Shown in pieces: positions 11,200 through 23,110 of a DNA stretch of 64,000 nucleotides. The first letter of the stretch is position 1, and every line of letters begins with the position of its first letter. The stretch comes from Physcomitrium patens. Its lineage: Eukaryota; Streptophyta; Bryopsida; Funariales; Funariaceae. The translations under genes were made by a program, and so were the position numbers. The notes under the pieces were generated by a model. The model did no database searches and had not been told where the DNA came from. It saw nothing but the letters and a program-made list of their open reading frames with translations. Where the stretch lies: the NCBI RefSeq assembly GCF_000002425.4, contig NC_037271.1:7650905-7714904 (forward strand), read 5' to 3'.

Positions 11200-12668
11200 A
11201 GCATTGTTTATCGGCTCATTACCCAGTATATTAGATAAATGGGATAAGTGATCCGCATTGGCATGTTTCTTGTCGGGTCGAACGTTAATTGTAAAGTTGA
11301 ATTCCTATAGAAGTAACATCCATTGAGTAATTCATCCACTCAATTGAGGTTTATTTATCATGTACTTAAGCGCATCATGATCAATGTGGAATACAAATGA
11401 GTATCCAAGTAGATAGTGGCTGAATTTTTGTATAGAGTAGATCATTCCGAGGGCCTCTCGCTCGGTAGTATTATAATTTCGTTCTGCAGCAACGAATTAT
11501 CGGCTCGCATAATATATAGGATGATCTAATCTTTTTTCATTCTTTTGATTGAGAACGGATCCAATAGCAACATTGGACGCATCCACATAGACATGAAATG
11601 GTTTTGTCTAACAAGGTGTTATAAGAATTGGGGCAAATATATTAATTTCCGTTTCAATTCGTCGAATGCAAAAGTACAGTCTTCAGTCCAAATTGGACTA
11701 GACCCATCTGATGGGGGTTTCTTTAACAAGTGGGTTAACGATTGACAGATAACCACAAAGGATTCAATAAAACGCTAATAGTACCTCACATGGCCAATGA
11801 AACTGCCCACGATCGACACCGTATCTGATTTTGGTAAACCCAATATACGAGTAACTTTATCAAGGTCCATAGCAATACCTTCAATAGAGATAATGTGTCC
11901 CAATAGCTTTCCCGATGGTATGCCAAATTGACACTTCTCTAAATTTAGAGATATCCCATATTTGTTGCATTGATTCAAACAGTTATCCAGGCATGCTAGA
12001 TGTTCAGCCATTGTGCTAAAGGTGCAGAAATCATCCCGAAATATCTCCATTGATAAACGTAGATAATCTTGAAATGCTTGTGTCATTACCCGTTGAAAAG
12101 TAGCCGAGGCATTACATAATCCAAATGGCATTATTTTATAAGTGAATGTGCCCCAATCTGTGGTAAACGTAGTCTTCAATTGGTCTTCTTCGGCAATTTT
12201 AATTTGATTATACCCTGAAAATCCGTCCAAAAATGAGTAACATTCATGTCCAACCACTGCATCCAAAATATTGTTTGTAAATGGTAACCAAAAATAGTCC
12301 TTCTTAGAAGCCACATTTAACTTTAAAAAATCTTGACATATCTTGATTTTTCCATTCTTCTTCGATACCATCACGTTTGGCGACACCCATGTAGTATGCG
12401 GAAGAAGATAAATAAAACCCACGTTGAGAAGTTTATTTAATTCCTCTTTTACTAAAAGGAAATATTTTGGATTAAGCTGGTGTTGTCTTTGACAAACTGG
12501 TGTAACATCCTCCTCCAGAATAATCTGGTGCTCACACACATCGACTAGAATCCCTTTCAAATCCGCATACGACCTTGCAAAGGCAGATTTGTGATGGACA
12601 AAAAACTGTTTCCAAGCATCCAATTCTGTACCGATAATACCGGCATATATTTTAATTAGCTGTGGCAT
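11200..12668 (-). pseudogene. Reverse transcriptase and RNase H of the nested element
   Basis: A 297-codon open frame (12668-11775) holds most of the RT. It includes VMVSKKNGKIKICQDF, SFLDGFSGYNQIKI, MPFGLCNASATFQRVM and the catalytic block EIFRDDFCTF, where both Asp residues of the x-x-D-D box are kept but the preceding residues are unusual. The connection and RNase H continue in broken frames down to about 11200. This is the best preserved coding part of the element. Confidence 0.88.
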
Positions 12669-12689
12669 TTCGTTGGTGCCTAGTTTAAT

Positions 12690-13820
12690 AGATTGTCACA
12701 CATGGTCTTCAACAACCTCTGATTTAATTGTCTTCTCCTGATCTGAATTTCTTATATTATCTGACATATGGGAACTACCCAAATCTGGTGCCAATGTACT
12801 GACTCTATTAATTATGGAATTGTTCATCCATTCGGCAATAACATGATCCGAGTTAGTCACATCCTCCTGATGCAGTAAATATTCACCGGGACTTCCACAT
12901 TGGTAGACTCCTATCTTTACTGTTGAAGTGTTTTGTCCTACCCCAAATTGCGGTGAACCTATAGCATCATCATCTGCCTCAATCGATTGACTCTCGTTGT
13001 CTGATGTAAATTTTGATTCTGGCAATTGAGATTTTCCATGATATTGTACTGGGTACAACAGTAGAACAATCTGATCCTGGCCTTTTTCAATTGTCAATGT
13101 GCCTCGGCCTCAATCGTTCTTAGCTTTGATTTGATAAAGCCAAGGTCTGCCCAATAAAATGAGATATGATAACGTAGAACTCTATAATTGGAATACAATA
13201 TAATCGATTTTGTATGTCAATCCCGCGATTACAGTGGCAATATTACGTAAGATTTCCATTGGCTTTACCCTATTATGATCTGCCATTTGCAAGACCAATG
13301 TCGTAGGTAGCAATAACTTTAGATCCAAGTCCTCCAATGTATTTGCGTTCATTAAATTCACACTGGAGCCACCATCGACTTGTATCCTTGGAATTAAAAT
13401 GCCATCAATTGATACATCGATTGTTGGTGCTTCCGGATCTGGGTTTAAGCTAACTTCATGAATTTCTTTAGTGTAGGATCTTCTTCATATTAACGCTGAA
13501 TTCAATGTAGATCGATATTTCGGTGCTACAGCCAAAAGTTGCTTCATTGTAATTGAAGGTTGAATAACATCCAAATCCCTCAAAATGTCGTAGTGTTCCA
13601 TATTGAGAGTAATTCCCAATGCTCTTTTGCATTTCATTGGTTTCAATTTTACTCCGTTTGGCAGCAATTCTTTCTTGACAATTGGAATTATCGTTGGTAA
13701 TTTCACCAACTTGTCTACCATTAAGGTTCCTTGATTGCGTAAGATCTTTTATTGGGCTATACAGATATTGGTACTTGGTCAGTTGAGATCGATCTTGATG
13801 GTTCCGAGAAATTGGCACGT
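12690..13820 (-). pseudogene. Protease and gag-pol linker of the nested element
   Basis: The minus strand reads QVDGGSSVNLMN near 13350-13385, the D-(S/G)-G protease active site of retropepsins. It is followed by LLGRPWLYQIKAKND before RT. The stretch 13097-12696 is an open acidic linker between protease and RT. Frames 13818-13468 lie between gag and protease. Individual open frames overlap in different phases, which indicates indels. Confidence 0.75.
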
Positions 13821-14099
13821 GGGACCGAATTAGGTTCCTGAGTTTGTTGAGGCCTCAATATTGGGATACGTCCCAATACTGATATTGGTTCGTTTAGCCC
13901 CGTAGACGACATTACTTGCTCTCTTACGATTAGTTCATCTATGTCCTAAATTAGATTCTTGTCTTTTTGTTGGCCTCTGGTAAGCACTGCGTTCACCACC
14001 TTGATACGATGTACTAGTGAGTCTCGTTGAACAGGGCCTTTGTCCTCCGCCGGTTGGCTTATTTGCATTTGCTGGTCTTGGTTATTATAATTAAAGGAT

Positions 14100-15952
14100 G
14101 TATTGCACTGCTGATAAGTGTGACCACACTACTTATAATTTCCACATATTGGAGCATAGTCATTACTGGCTCTTGGATTAGGACATTCACTTGCATAATG
14201 TCCGATTTGTCTACAATGATAGCAACGAAGTGGTCTCTTGCCAACTCTTTCAGGGATAATGGGTGTCTCTATTGGTATATAACGGCTAGGTCTGTTCCAT
14301 GTCGGATGAGTAAAGGATCCTGGTTGACCCATTGTTACTGTAGAGTCTGGCATTAGCTTCATCATGGATGGATATTGATGGTATCCTGGTTGGTTCATCG
14401 CCAATCCGTGAGTATTAGATATACCTTCTTGGTGAAATTCAGAGTTGAAAAAATTAGAATAATTCTTGTTTTGTTTATTCTCTCCATTTTCATTCCAGCC
14501 AAATCTATTATTTGTCTGTACTTGATTGACATCCCACAAAGTTGGTTGAGTCATTATCTAGTTATTGAGTTGTTGTTGCTTCCGTAAATTTCAACAGCTG
14601 GTGGTAATATGCTTGCCCCTCGAAAAGGTACATTGTACAGTCATTTGGGGTAATGAAGGACATTCTGTTACTAAATGACCTTGTCCCTTACAATTGCTGC
14701 ACCAGACATTAGGATGCATATTGGTTGGTTTATGCCTTTTTTCTTTATCCTTGGCCATATTCATAGCCAATTCATCCATTTTTTTTGTCAATATTAATAG
14801 CAATGATTCATTGGGATCCCTTGATACCAATGCATTTGATAATTCCTTTGTAGGTATTGGTTTTTGATATGCAAAATAAGATGCATACGGGTGTGATGAT
14901 GATGGTGGTACAGCTTACAATGGAACGGCATCCACTATTCCCTGTGGAATTGTACCATAATCATTCCTTCCCAGATAACTTCTCGATGCGTCATTTTAAT
15001 TTGTCATTTGATAACCTCCTTGAGATGGAATCATCGTGGCTCTAACTGTTAAGTTCTGGTCATAGTGACATTCCTCCCATACTTTTGCTCATTCAAGAGA
15101 TGATGCAATGGTGGCTGATTGGGCCTCCTTTACAAACATTATCAATTCAGGTGGGTGTAGTCCATTAATCAATATGGACAACACAAATGATTCCGGCATT
15201 TGGTTATTTGGCCATTTTCAAAGTATATCTGCTACACGATCATAATATGACTGTACCACTTCCCCTAGTACCATTCTACTGTTCATTAATTTTTTTCTAA
15301 GACGTTCTTCAAAACCAATTGGTCGAAAATGTGCTATAAATGTATTTTTCAATGCCTCCCAATTGATAAATTATCCCATAGGTTGGCGGTTATACCACTC
15401 AAACGTTGTGTCTTTCAATGTTACTAGCAGCCATCTCAGCCAAATGTCTTCTGTTCTTCTATTATTGGCTACACATGCCATCAAGAATTGAGACAAATGT
15501 TGATCTGGATCCACACCTAGCAAACCCCAAAAAATAGGTAATGGCACGACGCTAGTCGTTTGATCACCCACTGCACCCATTTGAACTGCAATGGGAACTG
15601 CTGGTCCTCCGGACGTTATTAAAGATGTCGGTGTTCTGCTCAATTTCTTATTAAAATAAAAACAGTCTCCCACAAAAGTCTTTTTCAGACTTCCAGGCCT
15701 TCTTGATTGACTATTATTATCCCCAAATAATTTTATTAGTTGAATATAAGGTGAAAATGATAGGTTTTGATATACTCTGAATTGGTCTTTATTGACAAGT
15801 GATTTATGCCAATCTTCAGAATCAGTCTTGTTATGATCGGACGTATTTCCAATTGAAAAGATACCCAGTGGGGTACCTAATTCCTCTATGCCTTCTTTGT
15901 TTTCCGTTAACAACTTCGAGAGGTTTGCTGGACTATTAGCAGCGCTCTTCAT
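14100..15952 (-). pseudogene. gag of the nested element, two zinc knuckles
   Basis: The start is at about 15952. The 193-residue N-terminal part ends with the Gag-core motif DTTFEWYNRQP, and the core continues past a stop (FRPIGFEERLRKKLMNSR). Two CCHC knuckles follow: CSNCKGQGHLVTEC (about 14700) and CYHCRQIGHYASEC (about 14200). Gag forms the particle and the knuckles bind RNA. At least one stop splits the core at about 15371. Confidence 0.82.
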
Positions 15953-16280
15953 GAGTGCTCTTGGTAATTTCTTTAACGGTATGTACTTCTGAAATATTAG
16001 AGGTCGATCGTCTTCTGGGTACGATCAAATATGCCGACAGGCATGCAACTATGGCTTAATCAAACTTTGTTGATGCTTCTTTTTCAATTTGTGATCTCGC
16101 TCATTACGTAACAAATTTCTTGCTTGCGATTGCTCTGTTCTTTCTTTTGATTGCTTTATTCTCTTTGCTATTAAATTCTCATTCTTAATAACCATACTCT
16201 TTCATTATTTCTACTGAGTTTGCTTCCTAATCTCCTTTACTACTTTGACAGTTAATTCCTAACACTCAATAATGTTATCA

Positions 16281-16299
16281 ATCCCCGGCAGCGGTGCCA
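16281..16299 (-). other. Primer-binding site, tRNA-Asp type
   Basis: On the minus strand TGGCACCGCTGCCGGGGAT starts three bases from the 5' LTR end. It matches the complement of the 3' end of plant tRNA-Asp(GTC), TGGCGCCGTTGCCGGGGAT, with two mismatches. Asp primers are typical of Athila-type elements. Confidence 0.8.
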
Positions 16300-16302
16300 A
16301 AA

Positions 16303-17072
16303 TGTGATTGCTCATTTTACTTATTCCGGAAGAAACCTCCTAACATAAATCCATATAGGGGGATTCAAACATAGAGAATGACCATGTATATGAGCTCCAA
16401 TTATTAGGGTCACGCAATTAACTGCTACTACTGAATGCTTACCATACCGAAGAACACTTAACTTTTCTTCCTATCGTCCACTCTCTCATATCAATAAAAT
16501 AACATCCACGACAATGATTTTAGTACCCTGTGTAATTCACAAATACACAAGCATATCCCAAACCTTGAAACGAACAACTTCTAATCCATAGAATCTAATC
16601 AAGATAATTCCTTCAATTACAGTTTTTCTCCATTAAACTTACAACCTTGCGATAAATAGTGACTGGAAACTTCTATACATCTTCAATCTTTCACAATAAT
16701 TGATAAACAATGATCCATAAATAACTTCATAAATCAAACATTAATTCATTAAATCGATTCTTTTATCTAGAATCAATACTAACACAAAAGAAACAAGAAA
16801 ACTAAGAAGAAGAGATAGCACCAAGCTTATCCCTGGCTCAGTACTATCACAGTCTAGCCCCCGACTCACAACTCTCACAGTCTAGCATTTTCTTCCCCTC
16901 TTCCATCTTCTTTATACTACCCCGAGATACCAACTCCTATACTATAGATGATAACTACTTTTCTTGACTATTCATCCATTCTACCTGCTAAACCACCTAT
17001 TCAGCAGTTATCTATCCCTGTTTACACTATATACTAGGTATCTACATTCTAAAAATAACTACTTATTCTATA
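16303..17072 (-). repeat. 5' LTR of the nested Tat/Athila-like element
   Basis: Plus-strand ends are TGTGATTGCTCA and CTTATTCTATA. The terminal CA has mutated to TA. It is followed directly by the CTTGT duplication. Confidence 0.9.
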
Positions 17073-17077
17073 CTTGT

Positions 17078-17692
17078 AAATACAGCAAAGATGGTGGAGG
17101 CTTTTCATCGATGACATCCATCAAAATCAAGATGAAAATCTTCTTTTTAAAAGAAACAAGATTTAGGCAAGTTATCATTCTACTTTCAATCCTTGTTTGT
17201 AGCTTCTTTGTAGTTGTGATGCTCTGAAAATAGAGAACCAATAACTATCAGATTCGACTCAAGAACCTTTGTTTGCTGACATGCTGGATGAGACATTATG
17301 ATTGTCACAACCTTCAAGACGATGCAATCGAGATGAAGACCTTCAAGAACGACATGTTCTTCCTCGAATGGATGGCAAAAGACAACGCATTTGATATCAC
17401 AACCTTGGAAGGGACTTCCAATGTTTGGTGATTTTACTAGAGGTAGAAACAACTCTCGATGGTGTTTCAAATGTTTTATTTGAAGGAAGTTATGAAGACT
17501 TAACAATGATCAAATAACAGAGTGGTCTTTCTACCCTAGTATGAAATACTACCGATGGTTAAGAGGCCCTATCAATCATCTTCGAAGAGAACAAAGATCA
17601 AAGTATATGTCGAATACAATTCGTCTCATTATAGATTTCTTCAACACATGATGATCACTCCTCGTGGAACTTGTTCCTAGAATGGGAGGTAA
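17078..17692 (+). pseudogene. Element 1 tail: chromodomain end and accessory ORF
   Basis: The first ~110 bp continue the chromodomain frame broken at 7051; AFHR is followed by a stop. A second reading frame then runs from about 17230 to a TGA at 17649-17651. Its start codon has become ATA and it contains stops and at least one frameshift. It holds LSQPSRRCNRDED and, near the end, YRWLRGPINHL followed by a charged helix ending DFFNT. The same protein is encoded at 39298-39721 and on the minus strand at 42406-42759. A purine-rich tract (AGAATGGGAGG) abuts the 3' LTR at 17693. I do not recognise the protein family. Confidence 0.7.
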
Positions 17693-18251
17693 TGTCATAG
17701 ACATACTCATGTAAGCTAATAATTACATATATAAATAAATAGAAGTAAGTAAAAGTAGATAAAAATAAGTCAATTCTATAGTATTTGATATGGAAGCTTC
17801 TTAGAAGCTTTATAGATGCTGTTTTGACTTTATAGGTGTCTTTAATTGACTTTTTTGGATTAAAAACGTGGTCAATAAGTTGGCCATGTGCCACACATGT
17901 TGTTAGCTTGAAGACCAAGCTAACTATGTGGCCCATACATAGAAAAACTTATCTTGTAAGTCAAGGCATGTGTCCTACAAAGTCAATACATATTAGAGGT
18001 CCTATAGAACGTTGCCACGTAGTCCTTAGTTAGATAGTATATATAGAGACAAGAGTAAATCCTTCTTCACTCTTGTCAACTCTTTTTTTTCTTTCAATCT
18101 AGTTTCAAGGGTCTCTACTTTTCTTGTCTTTTGGCAATAGCCATTCTAGTTTCTTTCTTAATATACATATTAAGTTATTTCTATTTTGTCATCTTTCTTT
18201 GAAAGAAGTTTCACTTGTTTATTTACCTTTATCATGTTCCTGTCCTTGACA
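17693..18251 (+). repeat. 3' LTR of element 1 (family A)
   Basis: 559 bp, from TGTCATAGACATAC to CCTTGACA. The TATA box is TATATATAGAGA near 18036. It is the most complete family-A LTR belonging to element 1. Confidence 0.88.
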
Positions 18252-18630
18252 ATACCTTACTTTGATCCAATGTTAAGAAAAAAAAAAAAAAAAACGTCCA
18301 TTAAATATAAAAGAGCTTCATGATCTTCTATAAGCTCAAAATACAAATCACCTCTACAAATAAAGTTGTACAATCTTTATTATATCTATTGAAGCAATCT
18401 ATATGTGATGTAGTTTCAGTGACATCCACAAGATATATTGCCATTCAAAATAAAGCTCTACATGAAACAAAGCTGATCAAGAGACAAAATAGATGCAAAT
18501 ATTTTATCTCTATCTTGTATACTTTGTAGTTCAGATTTTACTCTTCATTGAACTCAACTTGGTCATTGTTTGCATCTTTAAACAACTTGAAATTCAACAA
18601 TGTCCATTCATTTGTTGGCATGGATTTTGA
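18252..18630. other. AT-rich spacer with poly-A run
   Basis: Contains a run of about 18 A near 18278-18295. No gene or motif is seen. A 69-codon plus-strand frame at 18320-18529 has no recognisable feature. Confidence 0.4.
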
Positions 18631-18639
18631 AATAAGACT

Positions 18640-19135
18640 GGTCTATGTCAAGTATCCAAGGCTCTTCTAATCTATTGCAACATAAAACCTCATCACAAAG
18701 TAGGACAAATTAGACCAAAAAAAAATTGAACAAGAGTAAACACAATGGGACATGAATGTCAAAATTGAGTAAATGGAAATAAAACTTAACAAAATTGAAC
18801 ATGAAGATGTAAAACCAAACTTTACTAAGAGACAAGGTTTAAAGCCATACCTAACTAGATGCCCCAAAAAGGCCTTGGCAAGTCCTATTTATACTTTATT
18901 CTACCACCTTAGATTTTCCTAAATGTTTCTAGATAGTGGATCCTATTTAGATAATTGCCTAAAATTCCTTCTAGAAAGTTCTATAATAGGCTCGACCTAA
19001 ATAATTGTCCTAAATATTTTTTAAAATATTCTATAATGGATCTTATCTAATCTACTAATCTAACTCTAATTCTAAAAATTTCAATGGTTCTAACTATTTA
19101 TTCCTATATAAATATCATATTCATATCTTATTATA
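18640..19135 (-). repeat. LTR-like repeat of element 3 (left copy)
   Basis: Homologous over about 500 bp to 40330-40835. Shared blocks include the CATAAAACCTCATCAC segment, ACCAAACTTTACTAAGAGA and AAGTCCTATTTATACTTTATTCTA. The exact ends are uncertain, because neither copy shows clean TG/CA termini. Confidence 0.65.
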
Positions 19136-20900
19136 GTTAATCTCTCTTTACTAATATAGAATGTCCTTATTTTACTCCTGATAGTATCTTCAAATTGTCT
19201 CTTGGCAATGGGTGAGGTTTTGTGCAGGTTTCCATGTTGCATTGTAAATGAAATAATCTTTTTAAAGAACTTTGTATTGAAATTATCGACGTCCACTACC
19301 ATGGCAAAGATAGCAATGCTCCAAAATCTTATCCATTTTATATTCTTGTTTATCATCAACTACAACTAGTAGTGGTGGTGGTTGGTATCAATCCAAAAAG
19401 TACTTTGGCTTGGTATGAAATTCTTTCAATTGCAAAATATAGAAGACTAGATGGACTTGAATATTTCATGGAATCTTGAGGTGATATGTGATATTAAAAA
19501 TCATTGCAAAAATGTGAAAAGGCCAAGCTACCAAGGTACTAGCTTATGAATTTGGATTGATGTAGCAAGTGACAAGTTGGCATTAGAAAGTAACACTTAA
19601 TCACCTTTTTGGAAGGTCTTGTATTGCCGATGGTTATTCGCATATTACTTTTATCAATTCTTTATATGAAGGAGATAATGCCATGCCTCTTGTAAGGCCA
19701 TTGTAAGCCATTGTATAAATTCCTCCATTGTTGAGTTGTTGATATCAATGGCACAATAGAAAATTGTTGGCATAATTAGATGTTGACTGATATTAAAGAG
19801 AAATGGTGAATCATCAATACTTGCTTGAATACTATCATTGTAAGAAAACTCCAAAGACATCAAGTATTCATCTCAATCATTATGATGAACTACCACAATT
19901 GCCTGTAACATATCTTCTAAGGTTTGATTTGCATGCTTTTTTTTTCCATCTATTTTGAAATAGAAGGCTATAGATATAGCAAGTTATGTGTCTAATAGCT
20001 TAAACAAGGCTTATCAAAAACTTCTCATAAAGCATGGATCTTCATTTGAAACGATGAAACAAGATAATCCATGGTGATAAAAGTCAATATCAAAGAAGAG
20101 TCATGCAAGCATTGTGACATCAATATCCAAACGCACCGCTGTTAAGTGAAGTTGCTTTAAAAGTCAATCTATAAAGATAATAATAGTGATATGATCATAG
20201 GATATCTCCAATAAATATATATTAAGATCCATAATCACTTGTTCTCAACATATCATAAATAGCAAAATATATTGTAATAGTTCAAGAGATGCTCGATTGC
20301 ATGTTTTATTATGTTAACATGATTCACAAGAGCATACAAAGGTTTAAATATCATGATCCAAATATATCCAAAATCACATTCTTGAGACTCATTGCAATAG
20401 TTCAAGAGTCTTTTTTCATCTCAGATATCCAAATATTGCAATATCATATCCATCTTAAAATATGTGCATCTAGAGAATAACATTATTAGATACATAAATC
20501 TACGTCTTGAAATAGAGTAAGCCATCAGTAAGAGTGTAATCTTGATATAGTATATTATCTATCTTTAGCCGATTACTAACTATCTTGATGTAAGTATCTT
20601 AATATGTAGCTTCCTTCTATTGTACTTCTTTGGTTAGATTTAAAATGACACTACTAATAGTAGCAACTTCTTCCTTGTTTCTAGATTTATCCTTTAAGTT
20701 TAGTCTCTATGATAAGCTTTCTAGAACAGTATGTTGATACCTTTACTTATACTTAACCCGGATATCAAAAAGTTCCAACTGTTCTTTTCAACAATAATAT
20801 CATGACTTCATATTTTTCAAATGTAAATCATAAAGCAAGAGTTGATGGTCAATCCTAACAACTATTAGCTTTGTCAATAGATAGTATTGCCACACCTTTG
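19090..20900 (-). pseudogene. Integrase C-terminus and chromodomain of element 3
   Basis: The segment at 19863-19654 reads EFSYNDSIQASIDDSPF, the region after the catalytic Glu of gypsy integrases. Further on (about 19375-19180) comes a chromodomain: QEYKMDKILEH, then a stop, then FQYKVL, a stop in place of Trp, and YNATWKPAQNL. Both stops lie at codons expected to be Gln or Trp. A chromodomain tethers integrase to marked chromatin in chromoviruses. The N-terminal integrase (20000-20900) is too decayed to delimit. Confidence 0.65.
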
Positions 20901-21862
20901 TGGCATATACAATTGTTAATTATTCTTGATTACGTACAGAGTAATTACGCTCTGCCCATTTGAGCTTGCCTGATTCATATGCCATAGATTGAAGGTCCCA
21001 ACCAAAGTCTTGTTGAAACACCACTCCAATAGTAAAGACAAAAACATCAATGTCAAATGTACAAGAAAGATTAGGAACATATGGTTGCAATATTAGAGCA
21101 ATAATGAGTGCCTTCTTCAATTTATCAAAAGGGCTTTGATGTTTTAGTTTCTATTCAAATGAAGCACCTTTTTCTAATAAGTTTGTCAATGAAGCAGCAA
21201 TATAAGCAAATTGCCAAATAAAACAGTGATAATATCCAATAAGGCCTAAAAAAGAGCGGACTACAAAAGCAACCTTAGAGGTTAGCCAATCTTCGACTGC
21301 TTTCACCTTATCTTGTTCTATATGCATGCCTATAAAGGACACGATATGCTCCAAAAAGGTGACTTTTGACTTCCAAAGTTTACATTTTGATTGCTTGCAA
21401 TAGAAACAACTATCTTGTAGTCGATGCAATACTTCTCATAGGTGTTGCTCATTCTCTTGAAAGATTTTATTGTATATGAAAATATAATCGATAAAGACAA
21501 CTATATAATTGTCCAAAAGATCCCAAAATAATCTGTTTATGTAACCTATGAAAGAAGCTAGAACATTGGTGATGCCAAAAGATAAAATCAGCCATTCGCA
21601 ATGTCCATAGTACATACAAAGTGCAATCTTTTCTACATCCTCTCTTACAATAGGTATTTGCTAATAGTTTCTTCAAAGATCCAATTTATTAAAGATAGTC
21701 ATACCTTGAAGTTGACCAAGAAGATCATCCACGCATGGAAGTAGATATACATTCTTAATAGTCTGCTTATTAAAGCCTTGATAATTGATATAAAGGTAAA
21801 TTCCACTATCCTTCTTCGATGCAAAGAATACAAGTGCTCCTCGCTATCGAGGTAGAGAGAGT
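20900..21862 (-). pseudogene. RT palm/connection and RNase H of element 3
   Basis: Minus-strand pieces show VFFASKKDSGIYLYINYQGF (RT fingers, 21840), CKLWKSKVTFLEHIVS (21370, the RT thumb segment before the connection) and AYESGKLKWAERNYSVRNQE (RNase H, about 21000). Stops and frameshifts separate them. The fingers segment breaks off at about 21862, where a non-coding insert begins. Confidence 0.75.
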
Positions 21863-21864
21863 TT

Positions 21865-22906
21865 GCCTCAAGAAAGTACTAGGCTCTTAGCTATTATTAA
21901 TTTTTTAATTAAGCTTCAAATTAAGAAAAGCCCTGAGTTTATATATAAAATTTCTATTTTGGAGCAATTACATCAAATTTATAAGCCTCAAGTAACCAAC
22001 AACATCCAAAAGATGATAAAATCCTCTAAATCCTTGTATTCCTTTATGTAGAAATTTTCCCAAATTTTAATACCTCATAACTCCTGATCTAGCTGTCTAA
22101 ACTTATTCAAATTCTGCATGAAGTATTGATATATTCTTACCAACTTCTACAAAAAATTTCAAGTACAAATTTATTGTGGATCTTGAGATATCTTGAAAAT
22201 CCTAATAGTAGCTTCAAACACTAGTTTTTATACACTGATGTGCAATTTTCTTCATATCTCACAAACTAAACACTCAAATGCCATAAAATTTATGTATAGC
22301 TTCTTAATACAATTATCTATATTTTTTAAAAGATTTGAGCCAAAAATTTGTCCAAAAACTCAAGATATGATTCCAACCATTACTATAAACAAAACTGCTC
22401 ACTTAATGCCTTTGATTTAGAAGCATTGCCTTCAACTCCTTATATCTTCTTTATATGAATTCCAAAAACAATAATTCTTTTGTAAAAGATGTAGGCCTTG
22501 AAATCACTATTTTATTTGCTCCTTTTGATCTTCAAAAACTGCCATATAACTCTTCATATTTATAAAAATCTAACACTATATCTTAAATTAATACCTTAAC
22601 TTCAAACGTCTATCACTTCTTCATCCTAACTCCAAATCCTCTATTTTTTGCACAAAAATTATAATCCAAATCCTAAACCTTATAATCTTGGTTTCTAATT
22701 TCCAAATTCTTCCTTTGAAGTTATGAAAATCCTTGTTAAGGTTGGAGGCAGCCTCCTCAAAGCCCATTGGGCATGGTATTCGACCAATAAGAATGAAGTT
22801 CGCCATTCTTTGCATTCATCTGACTATGCCTTGCTTTCATCCCTCCCAATTAGTCTCCTATTAGTTTGGATTTTTTTTTTAGGCTTCCACCTTCTTCCAA
22901 GGCTTT

Positions 22907-22959
<53 letters not shown>

Positions 22960-23110
22960 AAAAATAAAAATAAATAAAAAAATAAAGTAAGATTTCTTAT
23001 ACCAACTTCTTCTAATTTAATCTACTAACCATTCTAACACACATTTATATTTATCAACATATAATATATTTTAATTATATTTTATATATTGTAAGTATTT
23101 ACAGTATGAC
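21865..23110. repeat. LTR-like insertion in the RT of element 3
   Basis: About 1.2 kb of non-coding AT-rich DNA separating two parts of one RT. It is homologous to the insert at 29335-30655: both contain AACTCCTGATCTA, GAGCCAAAA.TTTGTC-like blocks and the segment CAGCCTCCTCAAAGCC followed by ATTGG and GACCAATA. The two are presumably solo LTRs or non-autonomous copies of one element. A (TA)n microsatellite sits at about 22912-22957. Confidence 0.6.
22912..22957. repeat. (TA)n microsatellite
   Basis: About 23 perfect TA repeats. Confidence 0.95.

Larger units (their letters stand above)
7052..17072 (-). mobile_element. Nested Tat/Athila-like Ty3/gypsy element, 10.0 kb, minus strand
   Basis: Bounded by the 5-bp duplication CTTGT at 7047-7051 and 17073-17077, inside the chromodomain codons of element 1. 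The LTRs are 771 bp (7052-7822) and 770 bp (16303-17072). The tRNA-Asp primer site lies at 16281-16299. Reading on the minus strand, the order is gag with two zinc knuckles, protease, RT, RNase H, integrase, then a long accessory ORF before the 3' LTR. No chromodomain is visible. The Asp primer, the large size and an extra ORF after integrase fit the Athila/Tat branch as I know it. All ORFs carry stops. Confidence 0.9.
1988..18251 (+). mobile_element. Element 1: Ty3/gypsy chromovirus, split by a nested element
   Basis: Plus-strand LTR retrotransposon. Order: 5'-truncated LTR (1988-2426), tRNA-Met-like primer site (2450-2458), gag (2640-3618), protease, reverse transcriptase, RNase H, integrase and chromodomain (to 7051), a 10-kb insertion (7052-17072), the remaining chromodomain tail (17078-17190), an accessory frame (17230-17651), a purine-rich tract and the 3' LTR (17693-18251). 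The domain order protease-RT-RNase H-integrase-chromodomain defines a chromovirus. Every coding part carries stops, so it is not autonomous. The reading frame interrupted at 7051 resumes exactly after the duplicated CTTGT at 17073-17077. Confidence 0.9.

Noticed and set aside
14027-14356. 109-codon plus-strand frame resembling a membrane protein
   Set aside because: Antisense of the Gag knuckle CYHCRQIGHYASEC on the minus strand; it is the same shadow as at 1408-1809.
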